In this document: in pieces, positions 14,648 to 17,017 of the stretch
Numbering within the stretch: the stretch's first letter is position 1
Layout: every line of letters begins with the position of its first letter
Origin: Dehalococcoidia bacterium
Lineage (GTDB): Bacteria; Chloroflexota; Dehalococcoidia; GIF9; AB-539-J10
Assembly: GCA_030606765.1 (NCBI GenBank)
Contig: JAUWFX010000020.1
Location: 1-17,017, forward strand
Length of the DNA: 17,017 nucleotides
Direction of reading: 5' to 3'
Translations under genes and position numbers: made by a program
Notes under the pieces: model-generated
Database searches by the model: none
Seen by the model: the letters and a program-made list of their open reading frames with translations, nothing else
Told to the model about the DNA's origin: nothing

Positions 14648-15124
14648 ATGCCATTAGATAAGGTTACTCAAGTTGCCCAAACCAAGCCATGGCACGGCGA
14701 TATTCCGGTGTACGGCCAGTATACTTTCGGCATTGCGGGGGAGAGGTTTTTCCGGGATATCAAAGACAAAGGTCGCATTATGGGGGCGAAATGCGCGGCG
14801 TGTAACCTGGTCTACGTCCCGCCCCGTATTTACTGTGAGCGTTGTTTTGGCGAGTTAGCGGAATGGCTGGAAATACCTAACCGTGGCGTAGTGCATACTT
14901 TCACTGTCGCTCATGCTGACTTAGATGGCAACAGGTTAGAGGAGCCAATAGCTGTAGCTCTGGTCAAGTTCGAGGGTGTTTATGGCGGCCTCGTTCACCG
15001 CTTGGGTGAAGTTGAACCTGACAAGGTAACTATTGGTATGGCGGTTGAGATGATGCTCAAACCAAAGGCGGAGCGAACGGGTTCAATACTGGATATAAAC
15101 TACTTCCGGCCGATTCAGGCGTAA
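14648..15124 (+). CDS. DUF35 zinc-ribbon/OB-fold protein, copy 2
   Basis: This 158-residue paralogue of the preceding protein has the zinc ribbon Cys49-x2-Cys52 and Cys63-x2-Cys66 (CAAC, CERC) and an OB fold from GVVHTFTVAHAD to the SILDINYFRPI end. The pre-ribbon segment FFRDIKDKGRIMGAKC resembles FAELKKGRIMGTRC of copy 1, so the two arose by duplication. It follows copy 1 by nine bases; the ribosome site AGGAGGT overlaps the preceding stop region. With two thiolase-like and two DUF35 genes in a row, two cognate pairs or one mixed complex are both possible. Confidence 0.88.
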   Translation: MPLDKVTQVAQTKPWHGDIPVYGQYTFGIAGERFFRDIKDKGRIMGAKCAACNLVYVPPRIYCERCFGELAEWLEIPNRGVVHTFTVAHADLDGNRLEEPIAVALVKFEGVYGGLVHRLGEVEPDKVTIGMAVEMMLKPKAERTGSILDINYFRPIQA

Positions 15125-15131
15125 GAACACC

Positions 15132-17017
15132 ATGAAGGTGCCTCTCTGGCAGCCATCAGAGGAGCGGAAGAAGAACGCCGCCATGACCAGGTTCATGGCT
15201 CTGGTCAATGAGCGGCACGGGGCGGGATTCTCTTCTTATGGTGAGCTCTATGACTGGTCCGTAGCCAATATACCGCAGTTCTGGGCCGCGGTGTGGGATT
15301 TCGTCGGGGTGAAGGCTTCTCGACGGTATGAAGTGGTTGTTGACGATGTGACAAGGATGCCGGGAGCAAGATGGTTCATCGGCGCGAAACTGAATTTTGC
15401 TGAGAATCTCCTGCGATACCGGGATGAGCAAACCGCCTTCGTATTCAGGGGCGAGACCCAGAGAACTGCCAGGATGAGTTATGCTGAGCTGTACGAGTCT
15501 GTAGCGCAGCTTGCACGATCTCTGCGGGATGTGGGGCTCAAGCCCGGCGACCGGGTGGCTGCCTACATGCCCAACATCATAGAGACGGCTGTGGCCATGC
15601 TTGCCAGTACCAGCATTGGTGCTGTCTGGTCTTCCTGTGCCACGGACATCGGTGCCGCAGCCGCCATTGAGCGCTTCGGTCAGATCGAACCGAGGGTACT
15701 GTTCACCGTCGACGGCTATTTCTATAAAGGGAAGCCTTTCAACTCCCTTGCCAGCGCTGCCGAAATCGCAGACGTGATACCTTCTATTGAGAAGGTCGTA
15801 GTGGCTGGTTACAAGGAGGAGAGACCCGACATCAGCCATGTTCGCGACTCTGTGCATTATGTCGACTTCCTGTCAGGAGGGACGCCTGAAATCCAATTTG
15901 AACAGCTGCCCGCAGACCATCCCGTGTTTATCATGTTTTCTTCAGGAACAACGGGCAAGCCAAAGTGCCTGGTTCAAGGAGCAGCTGGAATTCTGGTCAA
16001 TCAACTGAAGGAGTTGATAATCCACGCCGATTTGAAGCGAGATGATGTTCACTTTTTTATCACGACCTGTAGCTGGATGATGTGGAACTGGATGCTAACT
16101 TCTTTGGCCACAGGTAACGCCATAATCTTGTATGACGGTAATCCGGCCTATCCCGGGCCGGGGGCCGTTTGGGAGTTGATTCAAGATGAAAAGGTAACTA
16201 TGTTCGGTTGCAGCGCCAGCTATATCAACTATCTCAGGAGTGAAGGTTTCAAGCCGGCCCAGGATTACGACCTGTCATTGTTGAAACAGATCTGGCAGAC
16301 GGGTTCGCCTCTCTCGGCCGAAGGGTTTGAGTATGTGTATCGGGAGATGAAGAAAGATCTGCATTTCAACTCCAGTGCTGGTGGTACCGACATCAACGGC
16401 TGCTTCTTCACCGGCAGTCCGATTCAACCGGTATACGCCGGCGAACTGCAAGGGCCCGGCCTGGGGATGAAGGTGAAGGCATATGATGAAAATGGCTACC
16501 CGGTATACGACCGACAGGGGGAATTGGTGTGTGAGGCGGCAGCCCCGCCTATGCCGCTATATTTCTGGAACGACCCGGACAACAGGAAATACAGAGAGGC
16601 CTATTCTGATGTTTACCCGGGCGTGTGGCGTCACGGGGACTACATCGTGATGCACAGTGATACCGGCGGGGCGACTTTCTACGGTCGGTCTGACTCGGTA
16701 CTGAAACCGTCTGGCGTTCGCATCGGTACTGCTGAGATATACAATGTGGTGGAAGGGTTGTCGGAGGTTGTGGATAGTCTGGCGATAGGGCAAATCCGGG
16801 AAGGAGACCAGCGCGTTCTCCTTTTTGTCAAGCTCGCTGACGGCTTTCAGTTGACGGAAGAGCTGCAGAATAAGGTCAGGAGAAGGCTCCGCGAGAGAGC
16901 TTCTCCGAGACACGTTCCGGCGAGAATCATCGAGGTGCCTGATATTCCTTACACGATGAACATGAAGAAGGTGGAAAGCGCAGTGACCAATCTGGTACAT
17001 GGAAGACCAGTGTTCAA
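15132..17017 (+). CDS. Acetoacetyl-CoA synthetase-like acyl-CoA ligase (3' end beyond window)
   Basis: This is an AMP-forming acyl-CoA ligase most like acetoacetate-CoA ligase. The frame from ATG 15132 is open to the window edge (628 codons seen); family members have about 650 residues, so only a short C-terminal piece is missing. I translated it by eye and met no stop. It starts with KVPLWQPSEERKKNA, typical of acetoacetyl-CoA synthetases, then W..FWAAVWDF and GAKLNFAENLL. The P-loop-like motif is FSSGTTGKPK (residues 269-278), followed by SSAGGTDING, YGRSDSVLKPSGVRIG (from residue 517), and the catalytic-lysine motif PYTMNMKKVESAV (Lys612 or its neighbour; the usual SGK is NMK). It lies seven bases after the DUF35 gene with a poor ribosome site. 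The substrate may be acetoacetate or another short beta-keto acid. Confidence 0.9.
   Translation, partial: MKVPLWQPSEERKKNAAMTRFMALVNERHGAGFSSYGELYDWSVANIPQFWAAVWDFVGVKASRRYEVVVDDVTRMPGARWFIGAKLNFAENLLRYRDEQTAFVFRGETQRTARMSYAELYESVAQLARSLRDVGLKPGDRVAAYMPNIIETAVAMLASTSIGAVWSSCATDIGAAAAIERFGQIEPRVLFTVDGYFYKGKPFNSLASAAEIADVIPSIEKVVVAGYKEERPDISHVRDSVHYVDFLSGGTPEIQFEQLPADHPVFIMFSSGTTGKPKCLVQGAAGILVNQLKELIIHADLKRDDVHFFITTCSWMMWNWMLTSLATGNAIILYDGNPAYPGPGAVWELIQDEKVTMFGCSASYINYLRSEGFKPAQDYDLSLLKQIWQTGSPLSAEGFEYVYREMKKDLHFNSSAGGTDINGCFFTGSPIQPVYAGELQGPGLGMKVKAYDENGYPVYDRQGELVCEAAAPPMPLYFWNDPDNRKYREAYSDVYPGVWRHGDYIVMHSDTGGATFYGRSDSVLKPSGVRIGTAEIYNVVEGLSEVVDSLAIGQIREGDQRVLLFVKLADGFQLTEELQNKVRRRLRERASPRHVPARIIEVPDIPYTMNMKKVESAVTNLVHGRPVF

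Noticed and set aside
15156..15857. 233-codon minus-strand open frame
   Set aside because: It lies fully inside the acyl-CoA ligase gene, whose product is clearly recognisable; the composition (many His, Arg, Gly, Pro) is that of a shadow frame.
16557..17000. 147-codon minus-strand open frame
   Set aside because: Antisense to the conserved C-terminal domain of the acyl-CoA ligase; no family resemblance.

Overview
The window reads as a piece of a bacterial chromosome from an anaerobe with moderate GC content. A four-subunit pyruvate:ferredoxin oxidoreductase, a ferrous iron (Feo) uptake system, HypA/HypB nickel-insertion proteins and a cysteine-rich iron-sulfur protein all point to anaerobic, metal-rich metabolism. 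A bacterial-type DNA polymerase X with a PHP domain, Shine-Dalgarno sites and sigma70-like promoters argue for Bacteria rather than Archaea. The combination would suit Dehalococcoidia-like Chloroflexota or a sulfate-reducer-type anaerobe, but that placement is only a guess. No insertion sequence, prophage, CRISPR array or rRNA was seen.

Layout. Positions 51-3051 hold a tight operon for the gamma, delta, alpha and beta subunits of a pyruvate-type 2-oxoacid:ferredoxin oxidoreductase. A tRNA-Pro(TGG) with its own promoter follows at 3115-3190. Next is an iron module (3231-5845): a DtxR/MntR-type metalloregulator with a near-ideal promoter covered by a perfect palindrome, then feoA and feoB preceded by a second palindrome with the same half-site. 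A third strong inverted repeat lies at the feoA/feoB junction. A nitronate monooxygenase-type flavoprotein lies convergently at 5987-6991 (minus strand).

The 6992-7498 gap contains the decayed 3' end of an enoyl-CoA hydratase gene (minus strand, one visible frameshift). Then come hypB and hypA (overlapping, hypA with a GTG start) and a 368-residue iron-sulfur protein with two ferredoxin motifs and extra cysteine clusters. PolX is convergent to these (9692-11416, minus strand, probably a TTG start).

From 11802 to the right edge runs a five-gene plus-strand operon: two paralogous thiolase-fold proteins, two paralogous DUF35 zinc-ribbon/OB-fold proteins, and an acetoacetyl-CoA synthetase-like ligase cut by the window end. 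Both thiolase-like proteins lack the usual nucleophilic cysteine and the catalytic histidine when aligned by eye. The operon may therefore encode a heteromeric thiolase-superfamily complex with altered chemistry (aldolase-like, carboxylase-like or scaffold), fed by an acyl-CoA ligase. This is the most interesting part of the window.

How the parts may work together (inference): the ligase would activate acetoacetate or a similar beta-keto acid to its CoA ester; the thiolase-like/DUF35 assembly would act on that thioester; acetyl-CoA produced there could be exchanged with pyruvate by the oxidoreductase using reduced ferredoxin. Iron uptake and Hyp proteins would serve the metal demand of such enzymes.
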